Shown piece after piece: positions 55,524-64,000 of a stretch of 64,000 nucleotides of DNA. The notes under the pieces were generated by a model. The model did not search any database. It was not told where the DNA came from and saw only the letters and a list, made by a program, of their open reading frames with translations. Position 1 is the first letter of the stretch. Every line of letters begins with the position of its first letter. A program made the position numbers and the translations under genes. Source of the stretch: Branchinecta lynchi (taxonomy: Eukaryota; Arthropoda; Branchiopoda; Anostraca; Branchinectidae); the NCBI GenBank assembly GCA_023053575.1, contig JAKZAP010000013.1, forward strand, positions 2,614,001-2,678,000. Direction: 5' to 3'.

Positions 55524-57505
55524 GGCCGTATCCATGGGAGGGGGGGTCGGGGGTTCACCCCCCCCCCCCGAAACATACAAAAATAATCATTTGTATAGGC
55601 TTTTCCTTCTGATCTATGTGTAATATAAGGTTTGAAGCCAATCTGACCATTCATGACGAAAGAAATAGAAAACCCTGATTTTCGTGAATTTATATTTATC
55701 CCTCGCACATCATCCTAGAGGGATAATTATCTGATCAAGAAAACAAGAGCTACGAGCTCATATGGCACTTGTACGAGTAGGCTGTACAAGAAAGTAGATG
55801 AGAACCTCACAAAATACACCCGCCATCCAAAAATGCGGTTCGGAAACAGAAATAGGATATTTAGTTTCACTCATTTCTGAGCAGTTCCGGCATCGTCTCG
55901 ATTGTCTGCAGCAAATGCACATGACTGTTCAAACTTTCATCCCAATAAATCCATTTGTTTGATCCCTAGACGTGCTACACGATTTCCGGTACTCACTCTA
56001 TCTCCAACTACCGTGGCCGAATAAGTTCCATCCCGATCGCTGCACTCTAAGCGTTTGTCAAGATTTCTGGTTCCCTCCACCAGCTCCCCCCCCCCCCCCA
56101 GTGACATCGGATCCGGTCCGGATTTAAAGTGGGACGTCTGAGACACGAGGTCATGCTAAATATCAACTTTCATCAAGATCCGACCAACCGTTCGCAAGTT
56201 AAAAATACCTCAATTTTGGCTTCCCCGTCCCTCCACCCCCCCCCCCCCCAGATGGTCAGATCGGGGAAGTGACTATTTCCTATTTAATCTGGTCGGGTCC
56301 TTGGCATGCTTCCAATTTTCATTGTCCTAGCACATCAGGAAGCATCGAACTCGCGGGATCACTAGAAATTAGGACTCCCCCCCCCCAACTCCCCCAAAGT
56401 GAGCGGATCCGTTCCGGTTATGTCAGTCAGGTATCTAGGACTTGTGCTTGTTCTTTCTACCAAGTTTCATCCGGATCTCTCCACTCTGAGCGTTTTTCAA
56501 GATTTCCGGTTTCCCCTTCCAACTCCCCCCAATGTCACCGGCGTCTGAGACATGAGGTCCTTCCATATATTAAGTTTCGTTAAGATCCGACGACCCGTTC
56601 GTAAGCTGAAAATATTTAATTTTTCCAAATTTTTCCGGATTCCCCGTCCCTCTACTCCCCTCAAGACCCACCCCCAAGATTCATCGGATCCGGTCCGGAC
56701 TCGAAATGAGACATCTGAGACACGAGATCTTTCCAGATATCAAGTTTCATTAAGATCCGATCACCCGTTCGAAAGTGATGAATGTCCCTATTTTCCGGAT
56801 TCCGCCCCCTCCCCCACGATGGTCGGATCGGGCAAGTGACTATTTCCAACTTAGTCTGGTCGGGTCCCTGATATGCCTGAATAAACATGCCACACGGTGA
56901 CATGCCTGCGAAGTTTCATCGTCCTAGCTTGCGTGGAAGTGCCCAAACTATTATTTATGTTTCTTGACTATGTCCAGGTTAATCAGGTCGTCAATCTTTT
57001 AACAATATATACTCCCGCATACGCTCCCTAATACATCCAATATTCCTGACAAGTTCCATTATCCTAACAATGTAATTTGTTTAGATTATCCACTTTGTTT
57101 GTATTCCCGCATTCCTGGTTCCTGGTTCACTCCCGCATTCGGGCAGCCCTTTTTTTTGCTACTTTTCGCTCCACTTTTGCTTTATAGTTTCCGGACTCCC
57201 GGATCCGGGGAAAGTCGGATTGAAGAAATGATTAATTTTAAGTTGAGCTGGTCCGGTCCCTGATATGCCTGCCAAGTTTCATCGTCCTAGCTTATCTGGA
57301 AGTGCCCGAACTAGCAAAACCGGGACCGACAGACCGACTGACGGACAGAAATTACAATCGCTATATGGCACTTGAGTAAGCTCAAGTGCCATAAAAAACC
57401 CGAAAATCACGGTTTTCTATTTCTTTCGATCTATGTGTTTTTTGTACTTTTTTGTCCGACCAGCAGGCACCCCCCCCCCCCGAAATAAATTCCTGGATAC
57501 GGGCT
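55524..57505 (-). mobile_element. Family L element split by a 1.8-kb insertion
   Basis: The left part (55524-55621) and right part (57428-57505) are the two portions of one reverse family L copy: GGCCGTATCC to GATCTATGTGT, then GATCTATGTGT to TCCTGGATACGGGC. GATCTATGTGT is present on both sides of the insertion, consistent with an 11-bp target duplication. Confidence 0.8.
55658..57427. mobile_element. Insertion with 29-bp inverted ends around a family K body
   Basis: GAAAGAAATAGAAAACCCTG at the left and the complement of CGGTTTTCTATTTCTTTC at the right extend to about 29 bp with two mismatches. Between them a complete family K body runs from the AACAAGAGCTACGAGCTC end (55744) to the GGCACTTGAGTAAGCTCAAG hairpin (57367-57392). 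K monomers inside carry GGATCCGGTCCGGA, AGATCCGA and CAAGTTTCATCGTCCTAGC. The 36 bp between 55622 and 55657 are unexplained. Confidence 0.7.
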
Positions 57506-57624
57506 TGATCACTATACAAATTAAATTGTGTGTATGATGGAAGCCAAGGCGTCTGGATAGTTGCTCGAAAAAACCGTAACCGTCTTTAATATGTTGAAAA
57601 AAAAACAAGCTAATATCCAAATAT

Positions 57625-57730
57625 TCTTTCAGCCGAAGCTGAATGCGAAAAACGGATCCGTCAGCTGAATTTTACTAAAGCGATATTTCGGCCCTTCTTG
57701 GCAAGGGTCTTCTTCAAGCTCAAGCCTGAA
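57625..57730 (-). repeat. Family I, left arm only
   Basis: AACGGATCCGTCAGCTGAAT, GCGATATTTCGGCCCTTCTT and GGCAAGGGTCTTCTTCAAGC. Confidence 0.7.
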
Positions 57731-58060
57731 AACAATGTTGTGGCTTCCCCTTTGAGCTCAGAGATTTGCAAGTGGGACGAGTGAAATCTTTTTCTGTATA
57801 CTGCCGAATTTCCCACGCCTCTCATTAGAATACCAACCGTGTTGAAACTAATCTCCATGGTGCCCGGCTCACGGTTTTTATGATTTTAAATTTATGTCGA
57901 GTGCAAAAAAATACTACCCCAGCCGAAGTTTTTTTGCAGTTGACAAAAACCATGTTGAGATGGAAAACTTCCAACAATTCTCTCATAGAATCTATTTAAA
58001 ATCAGTATCATTTAACATTTAATCAAAAATGTGTTAGTAATTCTGTGGTTGCTAAATGTT
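57731..58060. other. No recognisable gene
   Basis: AT-rich, nothing assigned. Confidence 0.4.
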
Positions 58061-58538
58061 TTATAACTGATTGATATTTGCTGACAAATCATGGGAAACT
58101 AAGATCGTAAAAAACAATTGCATGAGAAGATCTATTGGACCATACAGTTCAAAGTCTAACGTTCTAAAGCTTGACTTCCTAAAACGCCGGGCTTCTTGAA
58201 AGATTACACGTATCGGCTGCACTGTCACAGATTTTGGAAATACTTTCCTCTCTAAAGAAGGCGTCTCTAAAGTGATCGTCAATTCTGCTCTATTTTTCGT
58301 ACTTGACGCCTTCAAGTCAGAGGTTCCCAATGATGAAATTATTGACGTTGGAGGTAATTCCATGGATCTTGATGATTTTATTTCCATGAAACCCCTCGTA
58401 TGGAAACTGACCGCTTGCAAGACACGGCCTGTAGATAGGCGTGGTAGATCGGCCAACGTGTTTTCCGCCTCACTCGGCCCTCTTCGGTTTGATGAGAAAC
58501 ACGGAAAAAATTGCACAACCGTTATTTCTGACCACTGA
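58061..58538. other. Region open on both strands; coding status unclear
   Basis: Minus: 151 codons from 58516 to 58061 (MQFFPCFSSNRRGPSEAENT to DLSANINQL). Plus: an open stretch from 58200 to 58538 reads TDFGNTFLSKEGVSKVIVNS, ALFFVLDAFKSEVPNDEIID and VGGNSMDLDDFISMKPLVWK before stopping after TTVISDH; its first ATG is internal. The plus version looks more like a folded protein. I recognise neither. Confidence 0.25.
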
Positions 58539-59080
58539 ATTCACTAAAGCAAAGAGCGGGAGGCTGGTCCACCTCGAAAAGAGCGTAATCAGGTGGTAGA
58601 TAGGAGGTGATAGATGACATGGTAGATACAAATTACATACGAAGTTCGAGATGGATGGATCGAGTAAGGATGTAGAGTCTGTGAATCAGTTACAGAGGCG
58701 AATGGGTCCTTTCAGCACAGTTTAAACAGTAAGAGAATCGTTATAAAATTTTCTAAATTAACCCAGCGCAGAATAGCCAGAGACTAAAGGGAACCCGAGA
58801 TAGCGTTTACTGTACCTATTATCGCAGTGAATCGGTAATAAAATTTCCAAAGGAAATGGAACCACCCCTGGCTTTTTTTTTTTTATTAATTATTAATTTT
58901 TTTTTAAAGCCTCGTAATATCTTTACTGTTCTTCCAGTCCAATATGAATTGGCCAGGTGACTACGCTTCCTGGCTTAAACACTTTTATGGTCCTTGATTG
59001 CGTAACTATTATGTATAATGTCATGTGCCTATATGTCATGTGCCTATATCTGTGTTGTGGGGTTCCGTCTAAAAAAAATC
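58539..59080. other. No recognisable gene
   Basis: GGTAGATAG-type motifs near 58600; a T run and ATTAATTATTAATT near 58890. Confidence 0.4.
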
Positions 59081-59087
59081 CGGCAAC

Positions 59088-59146
59088 CCCCCCCCCCCCC
59101 GGCTAAGAACCCCGTTACCAACCCCCCCCCCCCCCCCCCCCCCGAC
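59088..59146 (+). repeat. Poly-C tracts (up to 22 C)
   Basis: C runs of about 14 and 22 separated by GGCTAAGAACCCCGTTACCA. Length may be uncertain in assembly. Confidence 0.75.
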
Positions 59147-59666
59147 CCCCCACGCATAAAAAAAGACAATCCCAAAAAAATCTCATAGTCCCAAATACAT
59201 ACGCCACGGATAGTACAAGGGATTAGCTGGGTACCCAGATTAGCTGGCCAGATTAGCTTAGCTCATGTACCTACTGACGGATACATAAGAGTAGGGTAAC
59301 TGGACGCAGTATCCAGGAATAAGTGTAAGAATAAGCTTGTGCGTGCACAAAGGGTATGTGTATGGGAAGCAAAAAGTGCTGGCAGGGGATGTGTTCTAAG
59401 TTTCGAATGCGTTAAGCGCAGGCAGAACAAACATAAACAAGGGAGGGGAGCGTAAAGCGGAGGTGAAGGTTGATGATGACAGAATAATTGCTGAAGTGAA
59501 CGAACACACGCATTCACCTTAAGCTGTTGTTAGTGACGTATTAAAAGTGAAAGATCAAATCGAAACCCGGCCCACTCAGTGTAACTATCCGACCCCCCCC
59601 CCCCCCCAACAAATCCTTTCCCAATTCCTTCCCCTTCTTGGCGAGGAAGCTGCAGTTAGGTGCCAG
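59147..59666. other. No recognisable gene
   Basis: The 84-codon minus frame at 59517-59263 is low complexity (Leu, Pro, His, Thr). A 15-C run lies near 59593. Confidence 0.4.
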
Positions 59667-59835
59667 TTTTTGGGATCCCAAAACGTAAGTGGAGGGATAC
59701 CTACGGCATCACAAAAGTTCTCCGTCTGTTGCACGATAACTCTCGAAAGGACTCACATATTTTGATCAAATTTGGCACGATGACTCTTTGGGTCAAAGTA
59801 CAGGTTAAGTTCGAATGTTAAATGTTTTGGATCCG
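59667..59835 (+). repeat. Family J fragment, left part
   Basis: TTTTTGGGATCCCAAAACGT, AAGTGGAGGGATACCTACGG, GCACGATAACTCTCGAAAGG and TTTGGGTCAAAG. Replaced by the G-rich block after 59835. Confidence 0.75.
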
Positions 59836-59859
59836 TCTTAAATGGATATGGGGGTTTTT

Positions 59860-60000
59860 GGTACCGGGGGGGGGTCGCCGGGGGGGGGGGGGGGGGGTTA
59901 GCCAGGGGTTTTTTCGCCGGGGCGGGGGGGGGTGACCGGGGGGTTTGGCGGGGGGAGGGGTCTGTTTTTTTTTCGCCGGGGGGGGGGTCTCGCCTAGACC
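59860..60000 (+). repeat. G-tract cluster
   Basis: Runs of 9, 18, 10, 6 and 9 or more G separated by TCGCC, TTAGCC and TTTTTTCGCC. It fits intramolecular quadruplex rules many times over. The proline-rich minus frame (60064-59753) is only the C-rich complement. Confidence 0.85.
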
Positions 60001-60029
60001 CGTGTTGTGGCCTTCTTTTTTCTTTATTT

Positions 60030-60112
60030 TTCGTTATTTTCTTCTTTACTCTGTTTTGTTCCAAGTGAAAAATACGGATAATAAATACTTTACTTACTTA
60101 CTTACTTACTGT
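60030..60112 (+). repeat. LINE-type 3' end with CTTA tail
   Basis: TTTATTTTTCGTTATTTTCT, GGATAATAAATACTTTAC and (TTAC)n at 60091-60112. Reverse relatives lie at 63.21 and 11.15 kb. Confidence 0.5.
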
Positions 60113-60440
60113 TTAGTGCTAGGAGCTACTGCAACTTCGCAAAAGTTGATAAAAAATTATTCGTAGTGAAAGTTTTGCTAGAAACGTCGGAATTAGAGCC
60201 TAACAAGGCCGAGTCGTTAGACTATCGAGTGATCATGAGCCCTTGATTACATTTCGACTGCTCGACACAGAATGGCCATGCTTTGTCTTCACACTATTTC
60301 GCCAAGTCACATTTTTATAGGATGCTTTAAAGCACAACTATTACAAGAGATGATCTTTTCCCTATAAAATGGATACAAAAAAGTGTTTTCGAAAATACCA
60401 TTATTTTCCACCTCAAACTAGCGATTCTCTTGTTAGCGAT
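60113..60440. other. No recognisable gene
   Basis: Nothing assigned. Confidence 0.4.
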
Positions 60441-60449
60441 TGTCGATTA

Positions 60450-60790
60450 TATCCAACATTCCTGCTTTCCGACGCGGCGGCTGGGCGCAAAAGATTTGAA
60501 AACTGAACGTGCCTTGGTTAAAAAGTGGGAAAACTAAGCAAGTAGAAGAAGTAATAAACAGATGATCATCACATCCTTATGTGTGATATAGTTGTCGTTG
60601 GTCAATGAAGATTCCAGCAAACCTTTCATTGGTTGACGGGAAAACACGGCAAGGCTGAAAAAGCGCTAAAAAGTTACGAAAAGAAGCAATGCAGAAAGGT
60701 GGGTATTTTAGAAGCTCATGATTCCAAATGGGAGCTAAGTATATTATAAAAGGCAGAATAAGCAAGAGTGGTCCTTTAAGAGATGGTTGA
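60450..60790 (-). repeat. Family Q dispersed repeat, copy 2 (reverse)
   Basis: The reverse complement matches 7405-7745: CTTAAAGGACCACTCTTGCT, TTCTGCCTTTTATAATATAC and TTTTGCGCCCAGCCGCCGC. Confidence 0.65.
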
Positions 60791-61090
60791 AAGGTCGCCA
60801 ATCAAAACTCTTAGGCATAGTCTGAAGGAAGTAAAGGGAAGGTGTAGTAAAGGAAAGGGACAGAACTAATAGATGGAATCCGAAGAAGCAGAAATTTATT
60901 TATTTCTTGCAAATCTCTATGGATTTCGGAAAATACCAAGTGGAATCCGCGATCGGGTTTCCTCGGGAAACTTTCCTGCGATTCCCGCGAGATGTGATTT
61001 TTGCGACATTTCTCGTGTGATTCTAGAATCACTGGAAAGCCATTCTATACCCTTTTTGCGAAGGGCTTTCCAAAACTGAGATCGCGCTGC
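60791..61090. other. No recognisable gene
   Basis: Short overlapping frames on both strands only. Confidence 0.35.
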
Positions 61091-62190
61091 GTTAAGTCCT
61101 TTCATACAGGGAAGGTGGGGAGTCACCTACGAGATATTAAGGACATCAAAATGCATAAGTCGCTGTTCCTGGCAAAAGTTGTAGCTTCTATACATTATGG
61201 GTCCGATATTTGGGGATTCCATCGGGGGGAAAAGCTCGAAGTGGTTCAATCCCAGTATTTTAAGAGGGTACTAGGAGTTAGCGGCAGGACAAGTAATTTA
61301 GTAATCAAAGGTGACTTAGGATTATTGTCACTCCGTAGAAGGAGGTTAATTAGTATGGTCCATTTTTGGGAGAAAATACTAGTTTACCTAGAGTTAGAAT
61401 TTTAAAGGCGGCTTACCTTGAGTCCCTAAAAGATGGTTCCCGTGAATCTTGTCCGGTGTTGATTAAGAAAATTTTGGATGATTGTGGGGTAAGTGAACTA
61501 TGGAATAACGGGACTGGACCGTCGTTGGAGGTAGGTGAGGTTACGAGGGTAGTGAAGGCAAGGTTAATGGACCAGGAGATTCAGCAGTGGCAATGGGAGG
61601 TGAGCTCGACCCCTTCTCTGAGGATTTATGCTCGGTCAAAGAATTTATGGGGGGGGGGGAGCTTTATCTTAAGGTTGCTTTAGGACCCGATGAACTAAAG
61701 TGGATGGTGAGTTTTCGTGCAGATGCTTTACCAGTGGGTGCGAGAAGAAAATATATTGGGAGAATTAAGTGCGGTTCTGGTCCTTATTTTTGCCCGTTAT
61801 GCGGAAAGATGGATGAAGATGTGGAACACTTGGTTTGTTCTTGTAGTGAGTTGGGAGATCTAAGGAGAGAAGTTTTTGGTAAGGAGGTTATTCAAGAGAG
61901 GTCTTTGAAAGGTTTGATGGGTAGTAAAGTGTTCCAAGAGTTGCGTCGGTTGGGTAGATTCCTGAAGGTTGCCATGGAGCACCGTGAACGTTTTATTGTA
62001 GGTTGATGTTGTGGTAGGGATAGGTGTTAGTTTGTTTAATAGTTATTTAGTTATTAGAAGTATGAGTTGAGTGATGAATATTTGGATGGCTACATTGCCG
62101 ATGGAGTGCTTGTTTATTTTAATATTTTGTCTCGCTATGGCCCATAGGGCTTTTTTTGGGAATACATTCATTCATTCATTCACAAAACAT
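61091..62190 (+). pseudogene. LINE ORF2 C-terminal region and 3' tail
   Basis: In order: KSLFLAKVVASIHYGSDIWG, FHRGEKLEVVQSQYFKRVLG, then after a frameshift near 61370-61390 the segment RILKAAYLESLKDGSRESCP, and after a second shift in a run of nine G (about 61651) LKVALGPDELKWMVSFRADA, then YFCPLCGKMDEDVEHLVCSC and SELGDLRREVFG. These are the post-RT region and the Cys/His C-terminal motif of CR1-like LINEs. The 3' end carries GGGCTTTTTTTGGGAATACA and (TTCA)n at 62166-62181. At least two frameshifts; the missing 5' part includes the reverse transcriptase active site. Confidence 0.8.
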
Positions 62191-62654
62191 TCTGTGTTGC
62201 ATTCTGTGTATTATATATTGTTTGTATCTATAATAATACTAACGTAGTTTTCGGTTATCTGTGGGTTAGGTTGCGCCAAAACAGAACTGAATGTCGTTCT
62301 TTCGCTGGGCAGATATTCCATACGCAAACCGCTATCCTCAAAGTAAGGCTCCTTTATCGAAGCACAATTTCAAATTTCTTAAACATTGCCGAAAAAGGCA
62401 TCACGCCTCATTTGGTTTACGGGTCAAAGGTCGGAACCGCGACATTTTGGGTGAAGTTCAAAGAGAAAGAAAAAGTAATTTCTCGATCCAGATTTTGGCT
62501 TAACAGACCGATTTGCCTAAGGAACTACCGAACTCCGTTACTCCGAAAAGTAAACACGTCCTCATATAGTATTTTCTTCAATTTCGAACGTGGCAGAGAT
62601 AATTGAGAGAAAAAAAGTCCACTTACTACGCACCGCATTATCTCCGTCCATGTA
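62191..62654. other. No recognisable gene
   Basis: A 111-codon plus frame (62271-62606) overlaps another of 70 codons. Neither is recognised. Confidence 0.35.
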
Positions 62655-62840
62655 TATTTGATAGTGCAAAGCGGATACGTCAGCTGAACTTTATTAGAGC
62701 TACATTTTTCCGTAATTTCGTTTTTCCGACTTTGAGCCTGAAGAGTAGGCCTACCCTTGCCAAGAAGGTCTGAAATATAGCTCTAATAAAGCTGACTTAT
62801 CGGTTTTGCACTCTCAAATATCATTCGCAGTCAGTCTGTT
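62655..62840. mobile_element. Family I foldback copy
   Basis: TATTTGATAGTGCAAAGCGG, ATACGTCAGCTGAACTTTAT at the left; AATAAAGCTGACTTATCGGT and TTTGCACTCTCAAATATCAT at the right. The centre keeps CTTGCCAAGAAGGTCTGAAA on one side only. Confidence 0.8.
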
Positions 62841-63100
62841 GCTGAAAATATTTACCCTTCCATGTAATTAAAACAAAGAATATAGATATCTTTTAACGGC
62901 GACAAGCTAAAAGCTTAACGCTAAATGGAATAATAAATAATAAATAAATAAAAAAAAAAGACACAAGCAACTTTCGGATCCCGGTTGACGAAAAAATACT
63001 GTCAAGTCTAGTTTTATTTTTGTTTGTATATTTTCATATTGCCAATTTGCTATTACACAAAAAGCTATCTAATAGCCTGATTGCAAGTTCGGTTCTTCCA
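62841..63100. other. No recognisable gene
   Basis: Contains (AATA)n near 62932-62955. Nothing else. Confidence 0.4.
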
Positions 63101-63101
63101 G

Positions 63102-63182
63102 ACAGCCTGACGAGGACCCTTGCCAAGAAGGATTGCAAAATCACTGAAAAAGAATCTTGGCTAAGTTATCCGTTTTGAATCA
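63102..63182 (+). repeat. Family I, right arm fragment
   Basis: GACAGCCTGACGAGGACCCT, TGCCAAGAAGGATTGCAAAA and GTTATCCGTTTTGAATCATT. Confidence 0.65.
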
Positions 63183-63212
63183 TTTGTTATCTTTATTTGG
63201 CACTATTCTAAG

Positions 63213-63310
63213 AAAGTAAGTAAGTAATTTATTTATAGCTCGCCATTTCGAAAAAGCGGAGTAAATGAAAGAAAATAAAGACACAGAAAAAGACACTAAT
63301 TTTTCAATCT
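63213..63310 (-). repeat. LINE-type 3' end, reverse
   Basis: AAGTAAGTAAGTAATTTATT then AGCTCGCCATTTCGAAAAAG and CGGAGTAAATGAAAGAAAAT, the reverse of a (CTTA)n-tailed end. Relatives at 11.15, 26.0 and 60.03 kb. Confidence 0.5.
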
Positions 63311-64000
63311 TCGGCCAGGAAGCAGTGTAGAAGGTCGTGCGCTGGTTGGGCTCTGTTGTTAATGATATATGATAGTGACGAAGAAACATCCAAAAGGGTA
63401 ACACTTGCATCTTAAAATTTGAACTTCTCTGTCACCGTATGGCTATGATATAGTTTTGACAAGTGGAGCAGGTGCTTTGCATATTTAAAATAACGTGATA
63501 TCATCTTTTTAATCTCCTTCTTTCCCAGAAAATGATTTCTCTTATCTTCAAAAGGCATATTCCCTCAATGTTGCCGCCAGTCGGTAGAAGAAGAAATGAA
63601 TTGGCGCGAATGGCCAAAATTCATAAATTTTTCTTAAAAAAGAGTAGATTTTTTTTTTTTTCAAGTCGAAATTCCTAAAAATGTAATTTTTGTGGAAACC
63701 GACGATAAAAAGAACTAGCAACCTTGCCCCCGCCCAGACGTTTCGCTAGTAATGCGTCTGCTTAGGAGCCGTTAATACTTTTGATGACTAACTCTCCTTG
63801 CCGATGCAAAATCGCTGTGTATACCTAAAGGAAGAGCCAGAAGCGGCACCACAGCTGCTCCCAAAGATGGCCATGATTGGTTGACACAGATTTGAGTTGT
63901 TGAGTTTGAGTCGTTAGTGAAACGTTTTCTCGTTCTTCCTTAAGATCACTGGCGGGTTTTGGACTTAGTCAAATAGAGTATTAACTGCTCTGCAGCTGAC
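63311..64000. other. No recognisable gene
   Basis: Nothing assigned to the window edge. Confidence 0.4.

Noticed and set aside
55744..57398. Family K as a Helitron
   Set aside because: The 3' hairpin is suggestive, but the TC start, CTRR end and A/T insertion context are not seen.
59753..60064. Proline-rich 103-codon minus frame
   Set aside because: It is the complement of the G-tract cluster; low complexity only.

Overview
This window looks like a piece of a repeat-rich animal genome, most likely an invertebrate; I cannot fix the phylum. The reasons are one clearly spliced nuclear gene with GT-AG introns, decayed LINE retrotransposons with microsatellite tails, and a dense population of short, internally palindromic DNA transposons. 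I see no operons, ribosome binding sites, rRNA or CRISPR. Almost every open frame longer than 60 codons lies in repeats or looks accidental.

The only gene I can name is an adenylate kinase (AK1-like) on the minus strand. Four coding exons lie at 14956-14912, 14751-14709, 11108-10945 and 9161-9045, all in phase with one another. They encode the start methionine, P-loop, NMP-binding region and the [10 protein letters not shown] segment. The LID and C-terminus are not found, so they lie beyond position 1 or I missed them. The upstream side carries two perfect CRE octamers and a CRE-CCAAT cluster. Weaker plus-strand exon candidates lie at 16037-16078, 23046-23177, 28150-28252 (with an X-box-like site just upstream), 29746-29898 and 48190-48290.

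Repeat families are lettered here. A: about 375-405 bp, ends AGTTGCG, built of ATACCATGGTAT-type palindromes, 3-bp target duplications (four copies, about 2.0, 19.5, 33.5, 43.7 kb). B: about 165 bp, CACTGTAAAAA ends, TA target (five copies). C, D, E, F, G: single foldback elements at 21.2, 23.7, 46.6, 52.7 and 54.2 kb. H: hAT-type CAGGG elements with 8-bp duplications (21.6 and 53.6 kb). I: foldback family marked by GCCAAGAAGGGCCGAAATAT (many copies). J: about 1 kb units of ~125-bp tandem monomers bounded by GGGATCCCA (seven copies). K: elements with GGCACTTG hairpins and decayed monomers. L: CCTGGATACGG-ended, G-tract-rich elements. M: about 245 bp, ends CCCGATGAA, one copy nested in A. P and Q: diverged dispersed repeats.

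Layout: 0-5 kb is J, K, A, J and P repeats; 9-15 kb is the adenylate kinase gene with J, B and LINE pieces in its introns; 15-24 kb is its upstream region, K, A, C, H and D; 24-28 kb holds a LINE remnant, M and a 260-bp tandem pair; 28-38 kb holds I, P, B, L and the nested A/M; 38-47 kb holds B, J, A, I and a LINE RT remnant; 47-55 kb holds LINE 3' ends, F, H and G; 55-64 kb holds the nested K-in-L insertion, poly-G/C tracts, Q and a LINE C-terminal remnant. I found no coherent new multi-gene system. The strongest unusual signal is the number and nesting of palindromic non-autonomous elements, several of which keep readable target duplications.
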